From Mangrovihabitans endophyticus (GTDB lineage Bacteria; Actinomycetota; Actinomycetes; Mycobacteriales; Micromonosporaceae): a DNA stretch of 64,000 nucleotides. A program made the position numbers and the translations under genes. The stretch spans positions 201,217-265,216 of the forward strand of contig NZ_BMMX01000003.1 of assembly GCF_014646155.1 (NCBI RefSeq), given 5' to 3'. Positions 33,941 to 41,790 of this stretch are shown here, one piece after another. Numbering within the stretch: position 1 is the first letter of the stretch; each line of letters starts with the position of its first letter. The notes under the pieces are model-generated. The model did no database searches. It was not told where the DNA came from and was given only the letters and a program-made list of their open reading frames with translations.

Positions 33941-35356
33941 TCACCATGCGAACTCCTCGGAGTGAATGAGACTGTCGGTCATGCCCGCGGCGCGCAGATC
34001 GGCGCGTACGGACGTCATCCAGCTCGGTGGCCCGCAGAGGTACGCCTCGCGGTCGGCCACGTCCGGGACCAGCCACCGCAGGACCGCCACGTCGTCGGCG
34101 CCCCGGTGGGCGGGCAGCCAGGAGCCGTGCGCGGCGCGACCGCCTTCCAGATAGACCACCCGGACGCCGTGCCGACGGGCGAGGTCGTCCAGTTCGGCGC
34201 GGAACACCGCCCGGGACCGGTCGCGGGTCCGATAGAGCAGCACCGCGCCGACATCCGCCGGTCCCAGGTCGTCGAGCAGGGCGCGCATGGTGGTGATGCC
34301 GACCCCGGCGGCGATAAGCAGCGGAGGCCGCCCCTGCGACCGCGCCGTGGTCAGCGTGCCGTAAGGCCCTTCGATCAGCACCCGCGTGCCCGGCCGCAGG
34401 TGGCGAGCCCGGCGGCTGCCGTCGCCGCTGTCCTTCACGGTGATCCGCAGCAGGTCCGGGGCGGGACCGGCGGACAGGGTGAACGGGTTGGCGCGTGTCC
34501 AACCTGGACCGTCCAGGAACCGCCACAGAAAGAACTGCCCGGCTCGCACCGGCAGCCGTTCGAGGTGGTGGCCGCGCAGATAGACGGAGACCACGCCGGG
34601 CGCCTCGGCGACCACCTGCGCGACCCGCAACCGGTGGTAGACCGAACGCCACAGCGGCAGCGCGACCCGGAAGGCGACCACCGCGCCGAGCGTCGCGGCA
34701 TAGAGCCCCCACCAGTAGGCGCGCGCGAGCGGGGAGAATCCGAAGTCCGCGCCGGTCCAGATCTGATGCGGCAGTGCCAGGCCGACACCCAGGTAGGCGT
34801 AGAGGTGCAGGAGGTGCCACGACTCGTACCGCAGGCGGCGCCGGGCGGCCCGCACCGACAGGATCACGACCAGGATCAGCAGGATGGTGCCGGCGGCGGC
34901 GAGGAGCATGCCCGGGTACGTCGCGACGAGGCGCCAGGCGGTGCGGAGGAACCGGCCGTCACCCGACTGGGCGTACCCGACTGTGATGAGCGTGACGTGC
35001 GTGATCATCAACCAGAACGAGGCGAAACCGGTCAGCCGATGCCGCCGGGCCAGCCAGTCCTGGCCGTAGCTGCGTTCCACCCACGGGATGCGCGTCATCA
35101 GCAGCACCTGGATGAGCAGCAGATCGGAGGCCCACAACCCGGTCAAGCGGCCGAGCGTGGTGGCCGGCTCACCGAGGCCCGAAAGGTTGCGGATGCCGCC
35201 GCCCGCGATCCAGAGCGCGGTCACGACGACCATGCTGAGCACGGCGAGGGAGCCCGCGAGGTCGCGCCACCACCGCCTCGGGGCCCGCCGTCGCGGGAGC
35301 GGACGCGCCGCGGCGAGCCGGACGCGGCCGGTGATCGCGGTGCTGGACTGGGTCAT
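33941..35356 (-). CDS. ferric-reductase-like transmembrane protein fused to an FAD/NAD(P)H oxidoreductase domain
   Basis: 471 residues. The N-terminal half has about six membrane helices with paired His positions for haem (RRHRLTGFASFWLMITHVTL and YESWHLLHLYAYLGVGLALPHQ). The C-terminal half is a ferredoxin-reductase-type module: the FAD site is RANPFTLS, the NAD(P) loop is IAAGVGITTMRALL and the C-terminal YLCGPPSWM is typical. Electrons from cytoplasmic NAD(P)H would cross the membrane through the haems. With the FMN-binding partner at 33454 it resembles flavin-based transmembrane electron-transfer pairs. The acceptor (ferric iron, oxygen or other) is not shown. Confidence 0.92.
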   Translation of the reverse strand: MTQSSTAITGRVRLAAARPLPRRRAPRRWWRDLAGSLAVLSMVVVTALWIAGGGIRNLSGLGEPATTLGRLTGLWASDLLLIQVLLMTRIPWVERSYGQDWLARRHRLTGFASFWLMITHVTLITVGYAQSGDGRFLRTAWRLVATYPGMLLAAAGTILLILVVILSVRAARRRLRYESWHLLHLYAYLGVGLALPHQIWTGADFGFSPLARAYWWGLYAATLGAVVAFRVALPLWRSVYHRLRVAQVVAEAPGVVSVYLRGHHLERLPVRAGQFFLWRFLDGPGWTRANPFTLSAGPAPDLLRITVKDSGDGSRRARHLRPGTRVLIEGPYGTLTTARSQGRPPLLIAAGVGITTMRALLDDLGPADVGAVLLYRTRDRSRAVFRAELDDLARRHGVRVVYLEGGRAAHGSWLPAHRGADDVAVLRWLVPDVADREAYLCGPPSWMTSVRADLRAAGMTDSLIHSEEFAW

Positions 35357-35479
35357 GGGGCAAGTCTGGCCGCGGCGAAATCGGAGGATTCCAAGAAACC
35401 ACGACGCCCGCCGCGGCGGTCATCCCGCGACCGCTGACCGACGGCACGCCGCCACCGCAGAGGTCTGCTGTGGCGTTGG

Positions 35480-35545
35480 CACCGTGAGTTGCTCATCGCG
35501 GACGGCGTACACGATGCGATAGTCGCCGGTCGATTGCTGCCACGA
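35480..35545 (-). pseudogene. decayed RelE/ParE-type toxin fragment
   Basis: The minus strand reads ESWQQSTGDYRIVYAVRDEQ followed by LTV. GDYRIVYxVxD is the core strand-turn-strand of RelE-family mRNA interferases. No start codon, N-terminal part or antitoxin gene is present, and after LTV the similarity ends. It sits in the 213-bp gap between the ferric-reductase and gap genes. It is interpreted as the remnant of a toxin-antitoxin locus. Confidence 0.45.
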
Positions 35546-35569
35546 TTCTCTGGTGACCGGCCCCGGGCG

Positions 35570-36574
35570 TCAGAGGGCCGCGGCGACGCGTTCGGAGAAC
35601 TCGACCAGGCGGTTGGCGAAGCCCCACTCGTTGTCGTACCAGCCGAACACCTTGACCTGGGTGCCGACGGCCTCGGTGAGCGGCGCGTCGAAGATCGACG
35701 AATGGGGGTTGCCGACGATGTCCGCGGAGACCAGGGGGGCCTCGGAATACTGCAGATAGCGGCGCAGCCGCGGGGAGCCGGCCGCCTCGCGGAACGCCGC
35801 GTTGACGTCCGCCACTCCGGCGCTGCGCCGGAGGACCACGGTGAGGTCCGTGATCGAGCCCACCGGGACGGGAACGCGCAGCGCGGCGCCGGTGAGACGC
35901 CCGTCGAGTTCGGGGATGACCTTGCCGATCGCGGTGGCCGCACCCGACGACGTCGGGATGGTCGACACCGCCGCCGCGCGGGCGCGGCGCAGGTCGGAGT
36001 GCGGCGCGTCGTGCAGGCGCTGGTCGCCGGTGTAGGCGTGGACCGTCGTCATGAGCCCGGACTCGATGCCGAACGAGTCGTGGAGCACCTTCGCCAGGGG
36101 TGCGAGCGAATTCGTGGTGCAGGAGCCGTTGGAGAACACGTCGTGGCGCTCCGGGTCGAGCCGGTCGTCGTTCACCCCGAGCACGTACGTGGGGACGTCG
36201 CCCTTGGCCGGCGCCGAAATGATGACCTTCCGCGCGCCGCCCTTGAGGTGGGCCGCTGCCGCGCCGCCGTCGGTGAAGTATCCGGTGGCCTCGATGACGA
36301 TGTCGACGCCGAGGTCGCCCCAGGGGATGGTGGCCGGGTCGGGCTGCGCGAAGGCCGTGAAGCGCCTGTCCCGTACGGCGATCGTGTCGCCGTCGACGGC
36401 GACGCCCTCCAGGTGGCCCGTGACCGAGTCCCATTCGAGCAGGGCGGCCAGTGTGCCGGGATCGGTGAGATCGTTGACCGCGACGACTTCGACGTCGGCG
36501 TTGGTCGCCAAGGCCGCACGCAGGTAGCTGCGCCCGATCCGGCCGAAGCCGTTGATGCCGATGCGTACCGTCAT
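35570..36574 (-). CDS. gap: glyceraldehyde-3-phosphate dehydrogenase, type I
   Basis: 334 residues, the usual GAPDH length. NAD-binding motif INGFGRIGR is at the N-terminus, the catalytic Cys152 is in NGSCTTN and His179 in TTVHAYT. WYDNEWGFANRLVEF is the conserved C-terminal block. The usual second cysteine of SCTTNCLAP is serine here (SCTTNSLAP), and the canonical AS is GS. The start overlaps the end of the upstream tetR gene by 4 bp (ATGA). A GAPDH cotranscribed with its own TetR regulator, away from pgk/tpi, is probably an accessory copy, perhaps inducible by a drug or metabolite. The housekeeping gene is expected elsewhere. Confidence 0.93.
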   Translation of the reverse strand: MTVRIGINGFGRIGRSYLRAALATNADVEVVAVNDLTDPGTLAALLEWDSVTGHLEGVAVDGDTIAVRDRRFTAFAQPDPATIPWGDLGVDIVIEATGYFTDGGAAAAHLKGGARKVIISAPAKGDVPTYVLGVNDDRLDPERHDVFSNGSCTTNSLAPLAKVLHDSFGIESGLMTTVHAYTGDQRLHDAPHSDLRRARAAAVSTIPTSSGAATAIGKVIPELDGRLTGAALRVPVPVGSITDLTVVLRRSAGVADVNAAFREAAGSPRLRRYLQYSEAPLVSADIVGNPHSSIFDAPLTEAVGTQVKVFGWYDNEWGFANRLVEFSERVAAAL

Positions 36575-37173
36575 GGCGTTCGATTCCTCCGGGTGGTCGT
36601 GGGATGGGGTGTGGATGGCGCCGCCGCCCGGAGCAGGCTGAGCGCGCCGGCGCGGGCGTCGTCGAACGGGCCCGGGTCCTGCTGGGCGATCGCCAGCACA
36701 TAGCCGCCCTGCAGCACGGCCATGAGGGTGTGCGCGAGGTGCTCGGGGTCGAGGTCGGCGCGCAGTCCGCCGGCGGCGACCGCCTCCCGCAGCACCCGCA
36801 CCCAACGGGTGTGGACCTGGGCGAACGCGCGCTGCACCGGCGCGAGCAGCGCCGGGTCCTCACGGACCTGCGGGTCCTGGGTCATCCGGCCGACCTTGCA
36901 GCCCTTGAGGGCGTCGCGGGGACGCATCAGGTAGGCCTCGATCCGGGCCATCGGATCGCCGGGACCGTCGAGCTCGGACGCGGCGGGCAGCAGGTCGGCG
37001 ACATTGCGCTCCAGGGCGGCGAGCGCCAGGTCCCGCTTGGTGGGGAAGTGGTGGTACATGCTGCCCTGACCGACGCCGGACCGCTCGCGCACGTCACGTG
37101 GGCTGGTGTCGGCGTAGCCGCGCTCCCACATGAGCTGGCTCATCGTGTCGATCAGCAGTTGGCGCGAGTCCAT
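36571..37173 (-). CDS. TetR/AcrR family transcriptional regulator
   Basis: 200 residues from ATG 37173. N-terminal helix-turn-helix: YADTSPRDVRERSGVGQGSM followed by YHHFPTKRDLALAALE. The C-terminal ligand domain contains GCKVGRMTQD, as in AcrR-like regulators of the TetR_C_33/LfrR type. It is the first gene of an operon with gap and carries a near-perfect TetR palindrome 10 bp before its start codon (37183-37204), so autorepression and control of gap are likely. The ligand is unknown. Confidence 0.92.
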   Translation of the reverse strand: MDSRQLLIDTMSQLMWERGYADTSPRDVRERSGVGQGSMYHHFPTKRDLALAALERNVADLLPAASELDGPGDPMARIEAYLMRPRDALKGCKVGRMTQDPQVREDPALLAPVQRAFAQVHTRWVRVLREAVAAGGLRADLDPEHLAHTLMAVLQGGYVLAIAQQDPGPFDDARAGALSLLRAAAPSTPHPTTTRRNRTP

Positions 37174-37182
37174 GCGGACAGT

Positions 37183-37204
37183 CTGTACATACCAGTAGGT
37201 ACAG
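37183..37204. promoter_or_regulatory. TetR operator CTGTACATACCAGTAGGTACAG
   Basis: 22-bp palindrome with two mismatched pairs; the outer arms CTGTAC/GTACAG are perfect, and the inner TACC/GGTA is the half-site of many TetR/AcrR operators. It lies immediately upstream of the tetR-gap operon and about 140 bp from the divergent afsR-like gene. Confidence 0.65.
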
Positions 37205-37346
37205 CGCAAGCCCTTTGCCGTCGACGTCTCCGTGTCGCGGGCCGCCCGGGATCATTTCGGGCAGAACCGAAAGGCCCGGACGGAGAAGCGGCCGTCATCG
37301 ATCGTGGGTCGTGACGTCATCGCCTCACGATCGGGGGACTGAGTTG

Positions 37347-38954
37347 ATGGTGCAAACGAGTCGTCGCCGCCGTACCGCCACGGCGGCGACGTTGTGGTTC
37401 GGGCTCTTGGGCCCGCTTGAGGTGCGCGTCGGCGAGAAGGTCGCGCCCATCAGGTCGCCGAAACACCGCATCCTGCTGGCCGCCCTGCTGCTGGATGCCG
37501 GCCGCCAGGTGCGTACCGGACGGCTCGTCGAAGCGGTCTGGGGATCCGGCCCGCCGGACCACCCGCACAAGGCCCTGCAGATTCACATCACCCGCCTGAG
37601 ATCCATCTTGGACACCCTGTCGCCGGGGTCCGCGGCGGCGATCGTGACTTGCTCGGACGGTTATCTGATCGACGTCGCGGCGGGGCAGCTCGACCTGCTG
37701 CGATTCCGGCGCCGGCTGCGGGAAGCCGACCGCGCGGCGCAGGCCGGCGACGCGGTTCGGGAGGCGACGACCCTGGCCGGTGCGCTGGCCGAGTGGCGCG
37801 GCGACCCACTCGCGGACGTCCCGTCGGAGCTGCTGCGCGGCGCGGCGCTACCGTGGCTGGAGGAACAGCGGCTGCGGGCTCTCGAACGCCGCCTCGACGT
37901 CGACCTGCGTCTGGGCCGGCACGCCGCAGCGGTGAGTGAATTGGTCGCCCTGACCGGCGCGTATCCGCTGCGGGAGCGGCTGTGGGAGCTCCTGCTGACC
38001 GCGCTGGCGGCCGACGACCGCCGGTCTGACGCGCTGACGGCGTACGAGGAGCTCCGCCGTCGTCTCATCCACGAACTGGGCATCGAACCGAACGACGAGC
38101 TGCAGCGATTGCACGTCAACATCCTGACGGGCGGCCGCACGTCCACGGCGGACACACCGGCGGGTCGCACGCCCGTGCCCCGGCAGCTTCCCCCGGACGT
38201 ACGCGGATTCACCGGCCGCCACGCGCAGATGACGCGGCTGAACGGCCTGATCGCGCGGCTGGATCACGCCGGCGGGCCGACCCTCATCGTGATCGCCGGT
38301 ACGGCCGGGGTGGGCAAGACCGCTCTGGCCGTGCGCTGGGCCCGACGGGTGGCGGACACCTTCCCGGATGGCCAGGTGTACCTGAACCTTCGTGGCTACC
38401 ACCCCGGCCAACCGGTGACCACGGCACAGGCGCTGAACCGGATGCTGCGCGCCCTCGGCGTACCGGACGCCGAACTGCCGTCCGACCGGGACGAGCAGAT
38501 CAGCACGTACCGGTCGCTGATGGACGGTCGCCGGATGCTCCTGGTCCTCGACAATGCGCGCAGTTCCCACCAGGTTCGGGCGCTGCTGCCCGGCGCGCCG
38601 GGCAGCCTCGTCGTGGTCACCAGCCGGGATCAGCTCATCGGGCTGGTAGCCGCGGAAGGGGCCGAGCTGCTCACCCTGGAGGCGTTGTCGACGGTCGAGG
38701 CGCACGCCATGCTGGCCGAACGCTTGGGCACAACCCGGCTGGCGGCGGCGCCGGACGCGACCGCCGACATCATCGCCGGGTGCGCCCGGCTGCCACTCGC
38801 GCTGGCGCTCATCGCCGCCAGCGCGGCGACGCGGCCGGAGCCCAGCCTCGACACGCTGGCCCGCGAGCTTCACCGCGCGCGTCGAGCATGTGCCCGACCG
38901 CCATGTCCGCCACGTCCTGCTCCACGCGTACGTGAAGGGGCGGGCCCGGCATAA
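37347..38954 (+). CDS. truncated SARP/AfsR-type regulator (BTAD plus partial NB-ARC)
   Basis: 535 residues; family members of this architecture are usually around 900-1000. The N-terminus has the OmpR-like winged helix (FGLLGPLEVRVGEKVAPI; ILLAALLLDAGRQV), then the BTAD all-helical domain (WLEEQRLRALERRLDVDLRL) and an NB-ARC ATPase with Walker A GTAGVGKTALA and Walker B RRMLLVLDNA, and CARLPLALALIAA. The similarity ends at about residue 510 (LARELHRAR), and a low-complexity Arg/Pro tail leads to the stop; the remaining ATPase and TPR region is missing. A truncated AfsR can still bind DNA as a SARP, but nucleotide-dependent control would be lost. Confidence 0.8.
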   Translation: MVQTSRRRRTATAATLWFGLLGPLEVRVGEKVAPIRSPKHRILLAALLLDAGRQVRTGRLVEAVWGSGPPDHPHKALQIHITRLRSILDTLSPGSAAAIVTCSDGYLIDVAAGQLDLLRFRRRLREADRAAQAGDAVREATTLAGALAEWRGDPLADVPSELLRGAALPWLEEQRLRALERRLDVDLRLGRHAAAVSELVALTGAYPLRERLWELLLTALAADDRRSDALTAYEELRRRLIHELGIEPNDELQRLHVNILTGGRTSTADTPAGRTPVPRQLPPDVRGFTGRHAQMTRLNGLIARLDHAGGPTLIVIAGTAGVGKTALAVRWARRVADTFPDGQVYLNLRGYHPGQPVTTAQALNRMLRALGVPDAELPSDRDEQISTYRSLMDGRRMLLVLDNARSSHQVRALLPGAPGSLVVVTSRDQLIGLVAAEGAELLTLEALSTVEAHAMLAERLGTTRLAAAPDATADIIAGCARLPLALALIAASAATRPEPSLDTLARELHRARRACARPPCPPRPAPRVREGAGPA

Positions 38955-39190
38955 ACGTTGCGGTCACCGCATCGCGTCGTCGCCGGCGATGGACGGCCCG
39001 GACCGACCCGGCGGCTCCAGGTCGCGCTGATACCAGGTGCCCGGCCTGCCGCTGAGGTGGGCCGGGTCTGCCGGGCCGACGGGGATGAAACCGGAGCATG
39101 CCCGGAGTGGAGCCGCGTCAGCTCGACCGTCGCGCACACCCCACGCTCCGCCGGGACCGGCGCAAACCGGGCCCGGCGGGCGGGGAGGAT
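38955..39190. other. no recognisable gene between the truncated AfsR gene and the LLM oxidoreductase gene
   Basis: 236 bp, probably containing the deletion junction that truncated the afsR-like gene. Both strands were read in all frames. A minus-strand open stretch across 38880-38970 reads GPPLHVRVEQDVADMAVGHM, which looks coding-like but is not identified. Confidence 0.3.
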
Positions 39191-40132
39191 CTAGGCCGAG
39201 ACGAGCGGGCTCAAGGCGGCGCCCAGCGCCGCGACCATGCCCGGCCGGTGGCCGTTGGGCACCATGTTGATGGTGATGCCGTCGATCCCGGCACCCAGCA
39301 CCCGTTCCTGCAACTGCTCGGCCACCTGGTCGGGGGTGCCGATGAAGGCGCGGCTGCGACGGTCCTCCGGGACGAGCCCGGCCAGCTCCTTCACCTCCTG
39401 CTCGGTCTCGCCGACCAGACCCATCGCCAGGTAACTGGTCGCCAGCGTGGCCGGGTCGCGGCCGATCTCCTCGCACCGCTGGCGCAGCACGGCGACCTTG
39501 TGGGCCAGCACGTCGACGTCGCAGATGATGTTCATGTGGTCGGCGAACCGGGCCGCCAGCCGGAACGTCTTCCGCTCGCCGCTGCCGCCCAGCATGATCG
39601 GGATGGTCGGGCGCAGCCGCGGGTTGTTCATCGCGCCGCGCGCGGTGTACCACTTGCCATCGAGGCTGGCCGGCTCGCCGCGCAGCATCGGCGAGATGAT
39701 CGTCAGAGCCTCTTCCAGCCGTTCGAAACGCTGGCCGAAGGTGCCGAACTCGAAGCCGTAGTCGTGGTGCTCGCGCTCGAACCAGCCCGCGCCGATGCCG
39801 AGGATGGCGCGACCCTTGGAGACCACGTCGAGGGTGGTCACGGTCTTCGCCAGCAGCGCCGGATTGCGGTACGTGTTGCCGCTGACCAGTGTGGACAGCC
39901 GGATCGTCGAGGTGGCCGAGGCGAGCGCGCCCAGCGTCGTGTAGGCCTCCATCATGTTGTTCTCCGGCGCGCCGATGCCGGGTAGCTGATAGAAGTGGTC
40001 CATCACCAGCACGGTGTCGAAGCCGGCTCCCTCCGCCTCGCGGGCCTGCGCGGCGACGGTGTCGAAGAGTCGATCGGCCGGCACGTCGGGATAGGTGAAG
40101 TTGGGAATCTGGTACCCGAGCCGGATGCTCAC
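39191..40132 (-). CDS. LLM class F420-dependent oxidoreductase
   Basis: 313 residues. GTG 40132 is preceded by GGAGGAAAC. The luciferase-like TIM barrel begins RLGYQIPNFTYPDVPADRL; VLVMDHFYQLPGIG, GRAILGIGAGWFEREHHDYG and MLGGSGERKTFRLAARFADH are diagnostic for the F420-binding branch (TIGR03560-like). The cofactor is presumably F420H2. It is divergent from a TetR gene with palindromic sites in between, so its expression is probably repressed by that TetR. Substrate unknown. Confidence 0.92.
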   Translation of the reverse strand: MSIRLGYQIPNFTYPDVPADRLFDTVAAQAREAEGAGFDTVLVMDHFYQLPGIGAPENNMMEAYTTLGALASATSTIRLSTLVSGNTYRNPALLAKTVTTLDVVSKGRAILGIGAGWFEREHHDYGFEFGTFGQRFERLEEALTIISPMLRGEPASLDGKWYTARGAMNNPRLRPTIPIMLGGSGERKTFRLAARFADHMNIICDVDVLAHKVAVLRQRCEEIGRDPATLATSYLAMGLVGETEQEVKELAGLVPEDRRSRAFIGTPDQVAEQLQERVLGAGIDGITINMVPNGHRPGMVAALGAALSPLVSA

Positions 40133-40146
40133 GTTTCCTCCGGTAT

Positions 40147-40185
40147 GTAAGAGGGTTATCACTGCTAATGTAAGAGCCCTTTTAC
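40147..40185. promoter_or_regulatory. two TetR-type half-palindromic sites between LLM and tetR genes
   Basis: GTAAGAGCCCTTTTAC (40170-40185) is a 7+2+7 palindrome with one mismatch. GTAAGAGGGTTATCAC (40147-40162) shares the left half-site and starts 23 bp earlier. They occupy the divergent promoter region of the two genes. Confidence 0.5.
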
Positions 40186-40209
40186 GCCAACGGCAAGAAG
40201 GGGGCGGCC

Positions 40210-40872
40210 GTGTCGGCGGAGCGCGGCTATCACCACGGCGGTCTGCGGGCGGCGCTGATCGCGACGAGCTTCGAGGTGCTCGCCGAGAGCGGCCTGCAGC
40301 GCTTCTCGGTGGCCGCCGTCGCGCGCCGGCTGGGCGTCAGCTCGGCGGCTCCCTATCGGCACTTCCCGGACCGAGCCCACCTGCTCGCGGCGGTCGCCGC
40401 CGCGGCAGCCGCTGACCTGCGCGCCGCGTTCACGGCCGCAGCCGATGCCGCCGCGGCCGATGCCGCCGCGGCCGATGCCGCCGCGGCCGATGCCGCCGCA
40501 GCCGATGCCGCCGCGGCCGATGCCGCCGCGGATCCGCGGGCCCGGCTGGCCGCGGTCGCCGGAGCATACGTGCGGTACGCGGTGCGTACCGGTGCCGGCT
40601 TCCCGGTCGTCTTCGCCCCCGAGCTGGCCAGCCTCGCCGACCACGAGCGGCGCGAGGAGACGCGCGCGCTGATGACCGTGCTGCTCGACCTGTCGACGGC
40701 GACCGCCGTCCGCGCACACCTGGACGCCGTGCGGCAGATCGAGGCGGTGATCGCGGTCGCGCACGGATACGTTTCGCTGTACGTGGACGGCTTTTACGCC
40801 CACGGTGACAGCGTGGTCGATGACATCGCCGAGCGGGCCGTCGCCGCCGCTCGCGCGCTGATCGGCCGATGA
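40210..40872 (+). CDS. TetR/AcrR family regulator with an ADAAA tandem repeat
   Basis: 220 residues, GTG start. Helix-turn-helix: FSVAAVARRLGVSSAAPYRH, preceded by YHHGGLRAALIATSFEVLAE. The C-terminal WHG-type ligand domain includes YVSLYVDGFYAHGD. Between the two domains (about residues 76-110) is an Ala/Asp helix encoded by six copies of a 15-bp unit (40441-40530). The gene is divergent from the LLM oxidoreductase gene, its likely target, and overlaps the start of the HAD pseudogene by 4 bp (ATGA). Confidence 0.9.
   Translation: MSAERGYHHGGLRAALIATSFEVLAESGLQRFSVAAVARRLGVSSAAPYRHFPDRAHLLAAVAAAAAADLRAAFTAAADAAAADAAAADAAAADAAAADAAAADAAADPRARLAAVAGAYVRYAVRTGAGFPVVFAPELASLADHERREETRALMTVLLDLSTATAVRAHLDAVRQIEAVIAVAHGYVSLYVDGFYAHGDSVVDDIAERAVAAARALIGR
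40441..40530 (+). repeat. 15-bp in-frame tandem repeat, six copies
   Basis: Unit GCCGATGCCGCCGCG encodes Ala-Asp-Ala-Ala-Ala. Copies run 40441-40530 and are identical except that copy 4 ends in GCA. The unit length is a multiple of three, so copy-number change would alter only the linker length between the DNA-binding and ligand domains of the TetR protein. Confidence 0.95.
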
Positions 40873-41351
40873 GCATGGCGGAACGCCTCACGCCGGTCGG
40901 CCTGCTGGACCTCGACGGCGTACTCAGTCCGTTCGCCGCACCCATCTGTTCCGCCGGGTGCCGGGAACGAGTGCTGTTTCGAGGTCGAGGAGCCGGTCCG
41001 CTACCACCCGGATCATGGCGAGTGGATTCGTGCGCTGGCGGCCGTCGGTGAACTCTGGTGGGCGACCGCCTGGGGGACAACGCAAACACCCGCTTCCTTC
41101 CCCTCCTTGAAGCGGAGCCGTTGCCATTCGTCCGGTTCCCGCCGGTTCCGTTCGAGCCCGAGCTCAAGGCTCCGGCGGTCGACGCCGTGGTCGGTGATGG
41201 TCCGGCGGCATGGATCGACGACCGGTCCACGGCCGCGAGCCGGCGCTGGGGGGCCACACGGCCCACGCCGACATTGCTGGTGCCGATCGACCCCACGGTC
41301 GGACGGACCCGCCAGGGAGCGACCGCATCATGGCGTCGATCTTGGAAATAG
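40869..41351 (+). pseudogene. frameshifted HAD-like gene (HAD domain in Swiss Army Knife type)
   Basis: Similarity runs through three segments in alternating frames. First frame: LLDLDGVLSPFAAPICSAG (HAD motif I DLDGVLSPF). At about 40980 one extra base shifts to EVEEPVRYHPDHGEWIRALA and GELWWATAW. At about 41080 one missing base restores the first frame: DNANTRFLPLLEAE, VRFPPVPFEPELKAPAV, GPAAWIDD, TPTLLVPIDPTVGRTR. Put together this is a near-complete small HAD phosphatase-like protein (HAD_SAK_2 type). Two compensating shifts mean a decayed gene or sequencing errors. It would have been cotranscribed with tetR (ATGA overlap). Confidence 0.75.
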
Positions 41352-41502
41352 TGGAGCGAAATGAACCGTTCGTGTCGCTTTCTGCGCCCCCAAAACTCAA
41401 GATCGGCGCGCTGGCGGTGTGTGCGCGCGTCGATCTTGGAGAAAGAGTGCCCGTATCGGAGCGATATAGAGTGACTTGTCCGACCGCAAAGTCCAAGATC
41501 GG
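41337..41502. repeat. alternating CGATCTTG / CAAGATCG repeats
   Basis: CGATCTTGG at 41337-41345, CAAGATCGG at 41398-41406, CGATCTTGGA at 41431-41440 and CCAAGATCGG at 41493-41502. Orientation alternates, giving two inverted pairs that bracket about 50 bp each. The motif also occurs at 1204-1271. The function is unknown; the pairs could form hairpins in RNA. Confidence 0.6.
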
Positions 41503-41508
41503 CGATGT

Positions 41509-41556
41509 CGTGGCGCGCGGGGGGCGTGGCGCGCGGGGGGCGTGGCGCGCGGGGGG
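41509..41556. repeat. 16-bp GC tandem repeat, three copies
   Basis: CGTGGCGCGCGGGGGG repeated three times exactly, then degenerating into similar G-rich sequence to about 41610. Not coding in any convincing frame. The G-runs on this strand could adopt G-quadruplex structure, or block replication or transcription. Confidence 0.9.
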
Positions 41557-41688
41557 CGTGGCGCCGGGTGGCGTGGCGGGCGGGGGCGCGGCGGGGACGT
41601 GGTGGGTGCGCGTTCTGGTGTGTGACTGTGGAGCGCGTGTCACATTTTCCGCCCGATGACACCGGAAGTTGATTGTAAGACAACAGGA

Positions 41689-41736
41689 GATGTTCGGTTG
41701 ACACCAAGATTAACAAGGTGTTCCAATGACAACATC
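41689..41736 (+). promoter_or_regulatory. putative promoter with dyad in front of the sugar ABC/kinase/aldolase operon
   Basis: TTGACA at 41698-41703 and a weak TCCAAT at 41722-41727 (18-bp spacer). The element is framed by inverted arms GATGTT (41689-41694) and AACATC (41731-41736), and by ACACC/GGTGT. A nearby TTGTAAGACAA dyad lies at 41673-41683. These are candidate sites for the operon's DeoR regulator. Confidence 0.4.
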
Positions 41737-41790
41737 CTGCGGCGAGGCGATCCACCCCGCCTCGCCACCCCCTGTCAAGGGAGTCGCTCG

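Noticed and set aside
41509..41556. CRISPR-like array.
   Set aside because: Units are contiguous with no spacers and only 16 bp; no cas gene is present anywhere in the window.
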